64,000 bases of DNA from Aminobacter aganoensis (GCF_014206975.1 NZ_JACHOU010000009.1:1-64000), one strand, 5' to 3'. Numbered from the stretch's first letter, positions 8,494-17,229 are shown. Program-made: numbers and translations. The notes: generated by a model not told the origin, from the letters alone.

Positions 8494-9531
8494 TTAGTCC
8501 GCGTTGCGCTGAGCGAGGAACCTCTCTACCAAGCCGGGCATCTCACCTTTGAGGAATTCAGAGAAGTCATCACACTTCGGCTCGAGGGACAGCTTGACCG
8601 TTCGGCTTCCAAAAACGGCGGTACCAATCTGATTGCCGTTGCCGTCATCAAGTACGTGATCCTTGCGGTCCGTAGTCTCCTTGACCTTCAGCGCGCTAAG
8701 AACGGCATTGAGTTTGTCATCAGAGGGTGCCTCAGAAACCTTGGCAGCTGCCAAGGTTTTCTCGACCAACCGAATTCGCTCTGGTGAAGTCGCGACGAGC
8801 TTGCTCAGCAAGACCCATTTCGGGCGCCCACCCTTTGGTGCTCGACCAATCCTCTCAATGACTTCCATAGAAAGAGATGCTATGACAGCCCGATAGCGCG
8901 CGAGTTCCGGATCATCGACGGACAAGGCAGCGCGAATGTCCCGCGCCTTGAGACCCTTCGCCTCCATATCCGCGGCGAAGCGTGCCCTTTCAATCCATGT
9001 AAGCCGCTGTCTGCGTCCATCATTCTCGATACCTTGCGCAATCGCGAGGTCGCGATCCGTCAGTTCAGCAACTATGGAGCGCACCCGCAGGCCCGCCTCT
9101 CGCGCTGCTCTTGTCCGACGATGACCAAATGCAGTTTGAAAGCGCCCTGGCCTGTCTGGATTCACTCGCACAAGGATCGGAAGCTTCTGACCCTCACGTA
9201 TGAACTCTTCTTTGAATGTTCTGAAACCCTCATCGTCATCGTCTGGCAATCGGTCTCGGAATGGAGATGGATCGATCAGATCGGGATCAAGATCTTGGCC
9301 AGCTCCACCTTGCTCTACCAAAGCCTTCAGGCGATCGCGTTCTTCACGGAGGTCCGAAATAGATTTCTGCGATGCCTGGATGACCCCGGGCGTCAACATC
9401 GATCTCTGGCCTCCAGGGGAGGGGAGGGGGCTTCCCTTTGTATCGGTCGATGCCTGTTGCGCGGGCTTCAGCGGAACATTGTTCAACAGCCCGAACGCTG
9501 CAGTGATAGATTTTGACGGCCGTTTGCTCAT
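8494..9531 (-). CDS. repB: Plasmid partition protein RepB (ParB family)
   Basis: RepB binds parS and acts with RepA in segregation. I start it at MSKRPSKSITAAF (ATG 9531), which overlaps the repA stop by four bases, giving 345 residues. The ParB/Srx-like domain is visible at DPDLIDPSPFRDRLP and in GRFQTAFGHRRTRAARE (the GHRR phosphate-binding box); CTP binding and hydrolysis is known for this family. A central HTH follows (LTWIERARFAADMEAKGL). The gene itself contains the second parS-like palindrome. Confidence 0.93.
   Translation of the reverse strand: MSKRPSKSITAAFGLLNNVPLKPAQQASTDTKGSPLPSPGGQRSMLTPGVIQASQKSISDLREERDRLKALVEQGGAGQDLDPDLIDPSPFRDRLPDDDDEGFRTFKEEFIREGQKLPILVRVNPDRPGRFQTAFGHRRTRAAREAGLRVRSIVAELTDRDLAIAQGIENDGRRQRLTWIERARFAADMEAKGLKARDIRAALSVDDPELARYRAVIASLSMEVIERIGRAPKGGRPKWVLLSKLVATSPERIRLVEKTLAAAKVSEAPSDDKLNAVLSALKVKETTDRKDHVLDDGNGNQIGTAVFGSRTVKLSLEPKCDDFSEFLKGEMPGLVERFLAQRNAD
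8736..8759. promoter_or_regulatory. parS-like palindrome 2 (inside repB)
   Basis: A perfect 24-bp palindrome, AAACCTTGGCAG followed by its exact complement CTGCCAAGGTTT, inside the repB coding sequence. The central 20 bases match the site at 8458-8479 except at the dyad centre. A perfect palindrome within coding sequence that recurs nearby is unlikely by chance and points to a RepB-binding centromere element. Confidence 0.75.
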
Positions 9532-10742
9532 GACCGTCCCCAACTCTGCTTCATCAGCTCCAGAATTTGTGCGTTGACCGCATCCATAGACTCGCGGGCA
9601 CGACGCACAGTGTCTGCTCCGACCTGGCCACGCTCCAGTTCGTAGAGGCTGCGCTTCGCTAGCCCAGCAGCTTCGACGGCCGTGCTTTCGAGAACGGTAG
9701 GTACGAGTACATCAGTCTCGAACAGCAGACGAAGCATCGCTACGATCTGCGCCTGCGGTTGATCGTTTGGATCATGTCGCGTGAAAAGATAGCGGATGAA
9801 ATCCTTCTTAAGCGTGGCGCCAACCTCTGTCAGCTGATCGACCAAGTCGCTCATCATCCGAAGAAACTGGCTCATCGACGCGACATCCAGCATGGCGGGG
9901 TGAACCGTGAAAACCATACCCGTCGCAGCATAAACCGCACCAAGGGTGAGGTAGCCGAGCGACGGAGGTGTATCAAGTATCACAACATCGTAGTCAGTTT
10001 TCACCTCCTCGATAGCCAAACGGAGCCGTTCGAAGAAAATGTCCTCTATCCCTATCAGCTTGTTGGCGAGCACCATCGGAGTCTGGTGCTCATACTCCAT
10101 GATCTCGATGTTGGCGGGGACCAGATCTACACCCGGAAAATACGTCTTCCTGATCACCTCATGAAGAGGCCGACGCAAGTGATCATATCTCAGAGCGGCG
10201 TAGATGGTCTCATTCGCCCCGACCTCTGTTTCAGGTTGAGCACCAAACAATGCTGACAGGGAAGCCTGCGGATCGAGATCTATTGCCAACACCCGATAGC
10301 CGTGCAGTCCGAGATAATGCGCAAGGTGTACGCTTGTTGTCGTTTTCGCCGAGCCGCCTTTGAAATTGACCATGGCCAGCATCTGCAGATGCTCGTTCGG
10401 ACGCCTGTGGGGAAGGTATCGGAGCGCTTCCGCAGGCTTCTGCTCAGCCATCAGGAGTCGGAGCTCGTTGATCTGACTAAGAGTGTAGGAGCGGTGATTA
10501 TTGTCCAAGCGGGCGGGTTTCGGTCCCTTTCCCTGGCTTGATAGCAATTTCAGTGTCGACTCTGGGATCGACGTCAGCTCTGAAACTTCTTTGGTCGAGA
10601 ATGGCCGGAGATCCTTATGCCCTTCAGGCATATAGAGGCGCTGGCGAATCGATTGAAGCTGCGTTGAGAGAGTCTGCGCGTGGCGGACGATCTTGCCTGC
10701 AGCGTCTTCAACCGATGGAGTGATAAGTACCGGACCAGACAT
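9528..10742 (-). CDS. repA: Plasmid partition ATPase RepA (ParA family)
   Basis: A 404-residue ParA-type ATPase, first gene of repABC. An N-terminal HTH region (residues ~40-95, FSTKEVSELTSIPESTL) fits operator binding; the deviant Walker A box is KGGSAKTTTSVHLA (residues ~133-146), with DYDVVILDTPPSLGYLT as Walker B region. RepA partitions the plasmid with RepB and represses its own operon. A dyad at 10779-10801, about 36 bases upstream of the start, is a candidate operator. Confidence 0.95.
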   Translation of the reverse strand: MSGPVLITPSVEDAAGKIVRHAQTLSTQLQSIRQRLYMPEGHKDLRPFSTKEVSELTSIPESTLKLLSSQGKGPKPARLDNNHRSYTLSQINELRLLMAEQKPAEALRYLPHRRPNEHLQMLAMVNFKGGSAKTTTSVHLAHYLGLHGYRVLAIDLDPQASLSALFGAQPETEVGANETIYAALRYDHLRRPLHEVIRKTYFPGVDLVPANIEIMEYEHQTPMVLANKLIGIEDIFFERLRLAIEEVKTDYDVVILDTPPSLGYLTLGAVYAATGMVFTVHPAMLDVASMSQFLRMMSDLVDQLTEVGATLKKDFIRYLFTRHDPNDQPQAQIVAMLRLLFETDVLVPTVLESTAVEAAGLAKRSLYELERGQVGADTVRRARESMDAVNAQILELMKQSWGRS

Positions 10743-11101
10743 TGTCGCTCTGCTCTTTTCTTGGCGGGCCGGCAGCGCTTTAGCGGCCTGAACCCGCTAA
10801 AACGTAGGCCACGATTCTCCCACAGCGTCCAGCCCTTTTTGGTTAACGAAATCTTAACGACTCCATCTCTCAAATTGCTGAGGCGACTTTTCTGTACTAA
10901 TTCCGTCGTTTAGCTCGGGATACTCACATGGCGTGAGGGATTAATCGCCAAGCAGAGCTATTGGCAAAAATGGTAGTAGCAATGCGCTTCGATCACATCT
11001 ATCCAGCCGAATGAGATCTGCCGCTCGAATCGACCTCCAGATCGTATTGTCCAAGTATTCCGATTCTGGAAGACGAAATTGGCTAATTAGGCCGCTGCGC
11101 T
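10743..11101. other. repABC upstream control region
   Basis: No gene is apparent in this 359-bp gap between repA and the histidine kinase gene. It holds the dyad at 10779-10801 and, further up, TTAACGA repeated twice (around 10842-10860), an AT-rich stretch suited to the minus-strand repA promoter. The remainder to 11101 shows no recognised feature and must contain the end of the upstream signalling operon transcript. Confidence 0.5.
10779..10801. promoter_or_regulatory. Candidate RepA operator dyad
   Basis: TTTAGCGG and CCGCTAAA form perfect 8-base arms around a 7-base spacer, directly upstream of repA. Such dyads are bound by RepA/RepB for autoregulation in studied repABC cassettes. Assignment rests on position and symmetry. 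Confidence 0.5.
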
Positions 11102-12355
11102 TCACCCGCTCTGGATAGGAAGCACTACCTTAACCGAGGTGCCTTTGCCGGGCTGCGACGCAATGCTTATTTTCCCCTTGAGTGCGGCAACCATTTGGGC
11201 GCAGCCCGTCAGGCCTAACCCTGTGTGCGAGCCCGCCTTCGTTGAAAAGAAGGGATTGGCTGCCTTCTTCAGCACTTCCGAGGTCATGCCCGGGCCGTTG
11301 TCCACGACTTCCAACGACAATTTCGGCTTCCTGCTCATCGATGCTTTAGTCAGCCTTGCTAAGATTGCGACATGCGCATTTGGGCTGTCTTTTACAGCAG
11401 CCTCTGCATTCTGCAGGAGTTCATCGATCAGGAGCCGAACCTGCATAGATGGTACCGATACGGCACCAGCGTGGTCGTCTGCGAGCACCGCTGGTTTGGA
11501 TATCTTGTCAGCCATGAGCGCAGCAAGTACTGCCGAGAGCGGCTCCCGAGGGGTGTCGTCGTCAGCATACGCTATTGAATTTAGCCCGAGGGTGATCGTT
11601 TCAAGCTGCTGCACCGCCTCTTTCGCAGCAGAAAGCATCTCAGGATGGCGAACGCTCGCTTCATCTTGGTAGTCGAGGAAAAGTCTCAGTGCGGTGACCC
11701 GTGACCGCGTCATGTGCACGTAAAGTGTGGAGAAGGACCGCATTTGCTGGTCCCGCCTCCGTACAAGGACATTCCGGTAGTGAATGATGGTGTAGCCCAG
11801 TGCGGCAAGAGCCAGTGCGCTTGCGAACAGGAACCGGTTTCTGGAGGCCGAAGCTGCAATGTGCAGCGCCGTGTTCAACGTCTCAGCGTGCGCTACCGCT
11901 GTTCCCGAAACTTCAAACATGCGCTGCTCGAGATCCGGCATGCGCGAAAGAGCTAGCTCGATCTGAGCCCCATCGTCTAGCACTGGCCTCAGGCTCGTTT
12001 GGGCGATTGTCTGCAACCCCTCAAGCAATTCGATATCGCGTGGCCTTAAGAACTCCCGCGCATACTCCAGCTTCAGGAGTTGCGCGATGTTCGCCTCGAG
12101 CAGAAATATTTCGCGACCGAGACGTGCTTCTCTCGTTCCGGTAGCCCTCGCCAAACGTAGATCGCCATGGATACGCGCCAACCGTTCACGGATCTGGGTT
12201 GTCCGCCACTGAATTTCGTAGGTCTGCCCGAATCTAAGGTCCGATTCCGCTCGATATTGTTCCGAGCGGAAAAAGGTCCATCCGCACAGGACCAGCGCAA
12301 TGCCCAAACAAATGAAGGGGAGGGCGGCCCTCGAAGTAGACGAGAGGCGGGTCAT
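11102..12355 (-). CDS. Membrane sensor histidine kinase, atypical H-box
   Basis: A 417-residue sensor kinase. Two membrane segments (residues ~11-29 and ~174-193) flank a ~145-residue helical periplasmic domain. The ATP-binding domain is intact: N-box LLIDELLQNAEAA (Asn316), G1 VDNGPGM (351-357), F-box NPFFSTK, G2 GLGLTG. The phospho-acceptor region is unusual: the only good candidate is His214 in STLYVHMTRSR, without the usual acidic neighbour or distal Pro. The ATG at 12355 overlaps the stop of the upstream exported protein. It is last in a four-gene operon headed by a response regulator, its likely partner. Confidence 0.87.
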   Translation of the reverse strand: MTRLSSTSRAALPFICLGIALVLCGWTFFRSEQYRAESDLRFGQTYEIQWRTTQIRERLARIHGDLRLARATGTREARLGREIFLLEANIAQLLKLEYAREFLRPRDIELLEGLQTIAQTSLRPVLDDGAQIELALSRMPDLEQRMFEVSGTAVAHAETLNTALHIAASASRNRFLFASALALAALGYTIIHYRNVLVRRRDQQMRSFSTLYVHMTRSRVTALRLFLDYQDEASVRHPEMLSAAKEAVQQLETITLGLNSIAYADDDTPREPLSAVLAALMADKISKPAVLADDHAGAVSVPSMQVRLLIDELLQNAEAAVKDSPNAHVAILARLTKASMSRKPKLSLEVVDNGPGMTSEVLKKAANPFFSTKAGSHTGLGLTGCAQMVAALKGKISIASQPGKGTSVKVVLPIQSG

Positions 12356-12897
12356 AGTGACTGTCGGACGGCAACAACGAACCAGACCCATATTGAATTG
12401 CGAGCGGGAATATATGCAGTCGGCAGGTCCTCATAAGGCCACACTAGAAATATCGGGCCCTGTTCCTCTGGCGACAGAGGCGTGAACTCCTGCTGGGAAG
12501 TGCATCTACCAGATGCCCTGTCGGCATCCATGCACGCCCGATCGAGAGCGAAAATTGGGTTGTAGGCCTCAATCTCTTCTAACGTAATCTCGGAGGTGAA
12601 ATTATCGTAGGCGATGAACTGAACGGATTTGCCTGTGCTGAGCCCATGTTCGCGGAGCACATCGCCAATCCTCGGTCCACGAAACGTGACCATGTCTCCT
12701 GCCTTGGTCCATGGCGTCCGTGTCTCAATCTCGACATTTTCGTATCTCGAGCGCAGCTTATCGACCGGATAGTTGTCAGGTGCTTCGTGCTGCTCGTCTT
12801 CAATAGTGAGAATCGTTGGATCGCTAAACGCGGCGAACGTGGGGTTGCCCGGAAGTAGCGCCATAGATAACAAAACGGTGATCGCTCTAAACTGCAT
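12352..12897 (-). CDS. Exported molybdopterin-oxidoreductase-like protein
   Basis: A 181-residue protein with a signal peptide (residues 1-22, ending AFA). The rest resembles the molybdopterin-binding fold of sulfite-oxidase/YedY proteins (TRTPWTKAGDMVTFRGPRIGD, later GPIFLVWPYEDL and ARNSIWVW), but it is short and I do not see the Cys that ligates molybdenum in active enzymes. It may be a ligand-binding relative serving as periplasmic partner of the histidine kinase encoded next, with which it overlaps by four bases. Start ATG has GGGAG seven bases upstream, inside the FkbM gene. Confidence 0.65.
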   Translation of the reverse strand: MQFRAITVLLSMALLPGNPTFAAFSDPTILTIEDEQHEAPDNYPVDKLRSRYENVEIETRTPWTKAGDMVTFRGPRIGDVLREHGLSTGKSVQFIAYDNFTSEITLEEIEAYNPIFALDRACMDADRASGRCTSQQEFTPLSPEEQGPIFLVWPYEDLPTAYIPARNSIWVWFVVAVRQSL

Positions 12898-13591
12898 GGG
12901 CTATCTCCCAATCGAACTGCCTTTTTCCATCGTCGAGCGAGTAGAGAACGCATGGCCCACTGGAAGCTCTGGGGTCGTAGATGAGGCCCTTACGTGACAT
13001 CGCCCTCGTGATCTCCTGCACGCCGGCCAGGCCATACAAGTGGTCGTGGAGTTCAAGAAAAACCCGCTCCACCCCGGGAAGTCGAGCACGCTGCAGAATC
13101 TCAAGTTCTGAACCCTCGACGTCCATCACCACGACGTTGATGTGGTGCGTTACGACGAATTCATCTATGTCGAGGGACCTGAGCTCAAGCGCCTTTTCGT
13201 ACGGGCCTTGTTCAGCGAACTTTGAGGACATCCAGAAGTCAGGCCGCCTATAGAATGTCACCTTCGCTGGGGGCCCCGCGGACAGAACCCCATTTGAAAG
13301 GACCACGTTGCCATCGCAATTGAGATCGATGACGCGCTGCGCCAGGCGAGCTGTTCGAGGATCAGCCTCAAAGCTCCACACGCGAACGGCCTCGATCGAG
13401 GCAATAATCGACGTGATGACGCCTATGCCGGCGCCTAATTCTAGCACTCGATCTCCAGGACGAACTGCTCGTGGTATCCTCCTTGCCTCGTTTGCCTCGT
13501 AACGTCCGCTCTTGAGTGCTGCCCAAATTTCTGGTGAGACCTCATTTGAGCGTAGTGGTATGTGAACCCCATGTACGTTCAAAGTTTTCAT
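12887..13591 (-). CDS. FkbM-family methyltransferase
   Basis: A ~234-residue SAM-dependent methyltransferase of the FkbM type, a family that often methylates sugars or polyketides. Motif I is LELGAGIGVITSI (residues ~51-63), motif II VWSFEADPRTARLA, and the FkbM segment VVVMDVEGSELEILQRA is clear. I prefer the ATG at 13591 with GAGGG upstream over a GTG at 13597 that overlaps the regulator stop. It sits between a response regulator and the sensor parts of the same operon, an unusual place for this enzyme; its substrate is unknown. Confidence 0.83.
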   Translation of the reverse strand: MKTLNVHGVHIPLRSNEVSPEIWAALKSGRYEANEARRIPRAVRPGDRVLELGAGIGVITSIIASIEAVRVWSFEADPRTARLAQRVIDLNCDGNVVLSNGVLSAGPPAKVTFYRRPDFWMSSKFAEQGPYEKALELRSLDIDEFVVTHHINVVVMDVEGSELEILQRARLPGVERVFLELHDHLYGLAGVQEITRAMSRKGLIYDPRASSGPCVLYSLDDGKRQFDWEIAHAV

Positions 13592-13593
13592 GA

Positions 13594-14220
13594 TCACAAC
13601 CCTCGGGGCAACCGACCAGATCTCATCAGCTTCGCACGAGCCTGTTTGAAGTATCTTTCCGCGCTGGCTGGCTCGATGCGTAGTTCTTCTGCCATTCTTG
13701 CGAATACGTCTTTGCGTCGTTCGCCCGGCCGGCGTTGCATCATGAGTTCGGTGATGCGGCTTTCACGTGGCGTGAGACCTGAGATGTGCAATTCGGTAAA
13801 TTGCGCGTTTGCCTTCGAGTAGCGTAGCGAGAATTCGTCTCGCGCTACCTGATCCAGCACATTGCCGAGTCCGCCGCGCGAGAAGCCCGTTTTACCAAGA
13901 TAGGCCGAGACACCAAGCTCACGACAAGCAACTGCTTCTTTGTCATTGTCCGATCCCGTAATGACGATGTGAATGGCGGAAGGCGCAGCTTGGACAATGG
14001 CTTCGATCACCTTGAGGCGTTCTTCGGATGATGTTGGGTCGAAGCCTGGTAGACCAGGGTCGATTAGGACGAGATCGAACAAGTCGTCCGTTAGCGCTCG
14101 GTGTGCGAGGGCGAAAGTCTGCGCGCCGGCGATAATGCAATCGCCGAGGCTTTCCTTCAATTCGACGATCAAGGCCTGACGCATCAGGTCCTGATCTTCT
14201 ATGACCAGTGCACGGCGCAT
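13594..14220 (-). CDS. Response regulator, receiver plus LuxR-like HTH
   Basis: A 208-residue regulator. The receiver (residues 1-~125) has the acidic pair Glu8-Asp9, phospho-acceptor Asp54 in LVLIDPGLPG, Thr88 and Lys110. The C-terminal region (GLTPRESRITELMMQR through PASAERYFKQARAKL) is a NarL/LuxR-like HTH. I start it at MRRALVIEDQ (14220); a longer frame upstream has no family support. It is first in the operon and probably answers to the kinase ending at 11102. Confidence 0.87.
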   Translation of the reverse strand: MRRALVIEDQDLMRQALIVELKESLGDCIIAGAQTFALAHRALTDDLFDLVLIDPGLPGFDPTSSEERLKVIEAIVQAAPSAIHIVITGSDNDKEAVACRELGVSAYLGKTGFSRGGLGNVLDQVARDEFSLRYSKANAQFTELHISGLTPRESRITELMMQRRPGERRKDVFARMAEELRIEPASAERYFKQARAKLMRSGRLPRGL

Positions 14221-14431
14221 GGTCGACTCCGAACTTGGTGCCCCCCCCAAATGCCGTTCAAGGACATAGAACAGTAAACGGCGCAGTGGTGATAGGGATG
14301 GAACCATCCCCCCAAAAACGGGACGTGTCCGTCACTAGCAGTCGCTCGGGGCCGATGGCAGAAGGCAAGGGGATATCGACACGTGATTGGCCTCGGAGGA
14401 CTAACCCCCGAAAATCCTTGGATAAAGGGAG

Positions 14432-14776
14432 ATGCGAGCACATATCACACTGACCGCGACTTCGTTGGAAGACACGATTGCGCGGCACAAAAGCGCCCGT
14501 GCGATGCGGCTGAAACTTGAAAGCCGCGATCCAGCCGCTTGGTCAATTTTTGTTTACCCGTTGGCTTGCATCGCCAGGTCGATGGAAAGGCGGGCGCTTA
14601 AGCGGCTAGCATCGAGTTGGCCGGAAGGGCCAGAAGTCGCCCGCAGAAAGTCTCTCTACCTCATAGCGCTGCTAGTCGCAGATCGCACAACGCCAAGTAT
14701 AGACTGCCTCGAAGAGGCAATTTCTACCCTTCGTCCACATCAAGAAATGTTGCTTCATTACCTTCGACGACCCTAG
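14432..14776 (+). CDS. Hypothetical 114-residue protein
   Basis: No family recognised. The protein is basic and probably helical (ARHKSARAMRLKLESRDPAAW, later HQEMLLHYLRRP). GGGAG lies too close to the ATG to be a good ribosome site, so the start is uncertain. It is divergent from the response-regulator gene. The 14221-14431 gap between them holds the regulator promoter region, in which I see no clear box. Confidence 0.4.
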   Translation: MRAHITLTATSLEDTIARHKSARAMRLKLESRDPAAWSIFVYPLACIARSMERRALKRLASSWPEGPEVARRKSLYLIALLVADRTTPSIDCLEEAISTLRPHQEMLLHYLRRP

Positions 14777-14857
14777 TGCTCGCGCAGTCATCTTTACGGA
14801 CTGAGCGTGTGAAGCATATACCTTGTTGTAATCTTTCTCACCTCCGGCACAGCGTGA

Positions 14858-15343
14858 TCATCGATTCAAATTGAACCAATGGCGGGTGACATTGCCGTCG
14901 TCGCTTCGGATGTCGAAATAGTACGGATCGTCACGCATAGGCCGCGGCTTTGTTACGTTTTGCTGACAGCCGTCACGGCCACCAAAGCCCGATGGACAGC
15001 TGTTGCGAACCTGAACGCAGAGATCATCTTGACTGCCGCCGTGTTCCTGATTGCTGGATCCGACGCTCCATCCTGCGGGGCATTCATCATAGGCTTCATA
15101 GCCGGGTCTGCCTGTTCCGGCCTCGGGGCAAGTGGGCCATGAGAAACCCCATTTCCCCATTGCCGAGATCAGCCGGTTCATCGGAGGATGGCACGCTGCT
15201 ACACCACGCCATGACGGATTCGAGGACGAAGCGCACAGAAGCACCTCGCACCCCCATTCGCTTGCCTCTGCCTGATCTTCGAGCGAAATCCACACCGCAG
15301 CGGAAAGTGCTGCCGCGATAGCAGTCAGCCTTGCAGGATTCAT
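14858..15343 (-). CDS. TrbM-like secreted conjugation protein
   Basis: A ~161-residue exported protein: signal peptide MNPARLTAIAAALSAAVW.., then mature EWGCEVLLCASSSNPSW..AACHPPMNRL, the Cys-x3-LLC...C-x-P pattern of the TrbM/KikA family found with conjugative type IV systems. Six or more further Cys suggest disulfides in the periplasm. The ATG at 15343 has AAGGAG upstream. It is last in an operon with three SNase-like genes that diverges from the virB operon. Confidence 0.72.
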   Translation of the reverse strand: MNPARLTAIAAALSAAVWISLEDQAEASEWGCEVLLCASSSNPSWRGVAACHPPMNRLISAMGKWGFSWPTCPEAGTGRPGYEAYDECPAGWSVGSSNQEHGGSQDDLCVQVRNSCPSGFGGRDGCQQNVTKPRPMRDDPYYFDIRSDDGNVTRHWFNLNR

Positions 15344-15365
15344 GATGGAGTCTCCTTCCGTCTGT

Positions 15366-16061
15366 CTAGCGATCGGTCCGGCGGGGGCGCCTGCGTGCAT
15401 CCTCGAAAGGCGGCGCAATCTCGCTTTCGCGTTCGGCAAGCAGGTTGAAATCGGCGATTGGTCGGCGAGACAACGTCCGATCGACAGCTTTGGCGCGCCA
15501 TTCCCGCATATCGAGCACGTAGGTGGCCCACATGCCGTGCCGGGCGGACACGGCGTAGTTCTGCAACGTCATGTACTCGGTCGGCGCGAACGCACCCACC
15601 CGGGCCCAACCAACCCTTAACATCTCCAGCGCCAAGTCACGGCCCTTGACAGTGCATCGACCGAGACGAGCACCGTCTGTGTCATAGGACTGGACGATAC
15701 AGCTGACCTGCGCACTGCCCACCATGCGCTTCAACCACGCCTTCGCAAGCGGACCACACGGCACCGGCTTGGGAGTCATGCTTTCGCCGTGGCGACGCGG
15801 ATCATAGGACCATTGCGGCAGTTCGCAGGCATCGATCGAGGCGAGCCGTACCTTGTGCTGGCCTCGGGGGAACCAAAGTGTTCGACCATCGATGACCGCT
15901 GTACGCCCGGAGATTTTCATTGTGGGGCTCGCATAGGGGAAGGGTTCTGACTCCGCTGGCGAAGCTCGCTGGTCCCGCAGGGCATCCGCCGAATGGACCG
16001 GATAGGTTAGGGCGGTCATTGCCAATGCGACCACGGTCGGCGCGACGAAAGCCGGCTTCAT
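15366..16061 (-). CDS. Secreted SNase-like (thermonuclease-fold) protein 3
   Basis: A ~231-residue protein with a signal peptide (MKPAFVAPTVVALAMTAL..). The body resembles the staphylococcal nuclease OB fold: DGRTLWFPRGQHKVRLASIDACELPQ corresponds to the DGDT..R..GID.PE core, then LAKAWLKRMVG, YDTDGARLGRCTVKGRDLALEMLRVGWARV. Arg and acidic positions are partly kept, so activity is possible. Its ATG overlaps the stop of the preceding SNase-like gene by four bases. A longer upstream frame is not used because the signal peptide starts here. Confidence 0.75.
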   Translation of the reverse strand: MKPAFVAPTVVALAMTALTYPVHSADALRDQRASPAESEPFPYASPTMKISGRTAVIDGRTLWFPRGQHKVRLASIDACELPQWSYDPRRHGESMTPKPVPCGPLAKAWLKRMVGSAQVSCIVQSYDTDGARLGRCTVKGRDLALEMLRVGWARVGAFAPTEYMTLQNYAVSARHGMWATYVLDMREWRAKAVDRTLSRRPIADFNLLAERESEIAPPFEDARRRPRRTDR

Positions 16062-16594
16062 GGCGATATCCGCCCACTGTTTGCGCTCTGGCCAAGAAGA
16101 ATCGCGGGATGCTGGACATCGTCGAATTGCCAGAGACCGACCTTCTTGTCTCGCGCAGCCTGCTCCACGACCGCATAGGGGGCGTGGTAGGGCAGGCCAC
16201 GTTCGTCGAGGGAGGCGAAGGCAAAGCCTGCGGAGATCATCAGATTGGCCAGATCGAGGCGGTCTTCCCCAATCGTGGCATAGCAGGACACGAAGACCGT
16301 CTCGGCCGATTGCGCAACCTGGGCGCACAAGGGCGACGTGTCCTTGATGTAGGCTGCAAGAATGGCCAGGGAGGCCTCGCCACAGTCGCGCCGTGCGCCG
16401 GTCCTGTCAGTATAAGTAGTGCCGCGCAGACAAGACTGTACGCCATAGAGCCGGAAGTGTCGCTCGCCGTCACGCCAACTGTCGCCGCTTTCCAGCGTCA
16501 TACCCGGCTTCAATTTGAAGTAGCCCTCTGGCGGCGCTGCTATCGAAGGAGTCGACGCGCATGCCAGCACCAGGAGAAGGGCAGGGGGCTTCAT
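16058..16594 (-). CDS. Secreted SNase-like protein 2
   Basis: A 178-residue exported protein (signal MKPPALLLVLACASTPSIA). The mature part RHFRLYGVQSCLRGTTYTDRTG..CGEASLAILAAYI..RLDLANLMISAGFAFA follows the order of a thermonuclease-fold domain but lacks an obvious DGD/T calcium site, so it may be catalytically dead. It overlaps its neighbours on both sides by four bases. The paired Cys residues suggest disulfide bonding in the periplasm. Confidence 0.6.
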   Translation of the reverse strand: MKPPALLLVLACASTPSIAAPPEGYFKLKPGMTLESGDSWRDGERHFRLYGVQSCLRGTTYTDRTGARRDCGEASLAILAAYIKDTSPLCAQVAQSAETVFVSCYATIGEDRLDLANLMISAGFAFASLDERGLPYHAPYAVVEQAARDKKVGLWQFDDVQHPAILLGQSANSGRISP

Positions 16595-17229
16595 TGCCCC
16601 GCCACCCTTGGATCAGCCCACATGCCGTAGCCTTTGCGGCCGATGGCTTCAGCCTCGTCCAGATCGGTACGTGCTGGCGTCCCGTCCGGCTTTTTTGCGA
16701 CACGGTGGGTGCCGAGGGAAACCAGTTGCTCTTCGAACATGTCGACTGAGTCGAGGCTGCCCGGGTAGTTGTAGTATCCGTAGCAGGTTGCGTCCTGCGC
16801 CGGCGCGCCCGTCTCGCTGACAAAGGCGCGGCAATAAATCACACGAGGAGACTGAAGGAGGGTCGCAAGGCCCTGGCGAGCGTAGTCCTCGCACGATCCG
16901 GTGAAGCCCTCCTTGAGGTTCACCATGTCACCCTTGCAGGGCTCGATCCCATAGAGATGGACTGTCAGATTGGCGTCGACACGGAAATCGGTCGCCGAGA
17001 TGGCGCGGAATCCAGAAGCTGAGGCAAAGCCTTTCTGTCCGGTCACTTTCTGCTGCCCGTCATAGTACTCCATGACCAGCACGGTTTTTCCGGGGGCGGC
17101 GAGAGAACGGATATACGCCTCGTCGATCGGCCCGGCCGCGAAGGCCGGCAAGGCCACACTGAATGCAGCCAGGCAAACCGCTGCCCATCTCATTGGCTGT
17201 CGCCTCCAGGTTGTCATCTTGCTCAACAT
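16591..17229 (-). CDS. Secreted SNase-like protein 1
   Basis: A ~212-residue exported protein, first of the operon. Start ATG 17229 is set by AGGAGG eight bases upstream; signal peptide MRWAAVCLAAFSVALPAFA. The mature part (NLTVHLYGIEPCKGDMVNLKE, CEDYARQGLATLLQS, CRAFVSE, then GYGMWADPRVAG) has the layout of an SNase-fold domain with little of the active site. Three such proteins in tandem next to a secretion system suggests a periplasmic role in transfer; this is inference. Confidence 0.58.
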   Translation of the reverse strand: MLSKMTTWRRQPMRWAAVCLAAFSVALPAFAAGPIDEAYIRSLAAPGKTVLVMEYYDGQQKVTGQKGFASASGFRAISATDFRVDANLTVHLYGIEPCKGDMVNLKEGFTGSCEDYARQGLATLLQSPRVIYCRAFVSETGAPAQDATCYGYYNYPGSLDSVDMFEEQLVSLGTHRVAKKPDGTPARTDLDEAEAIGRKGYGMWADPRVAGQ

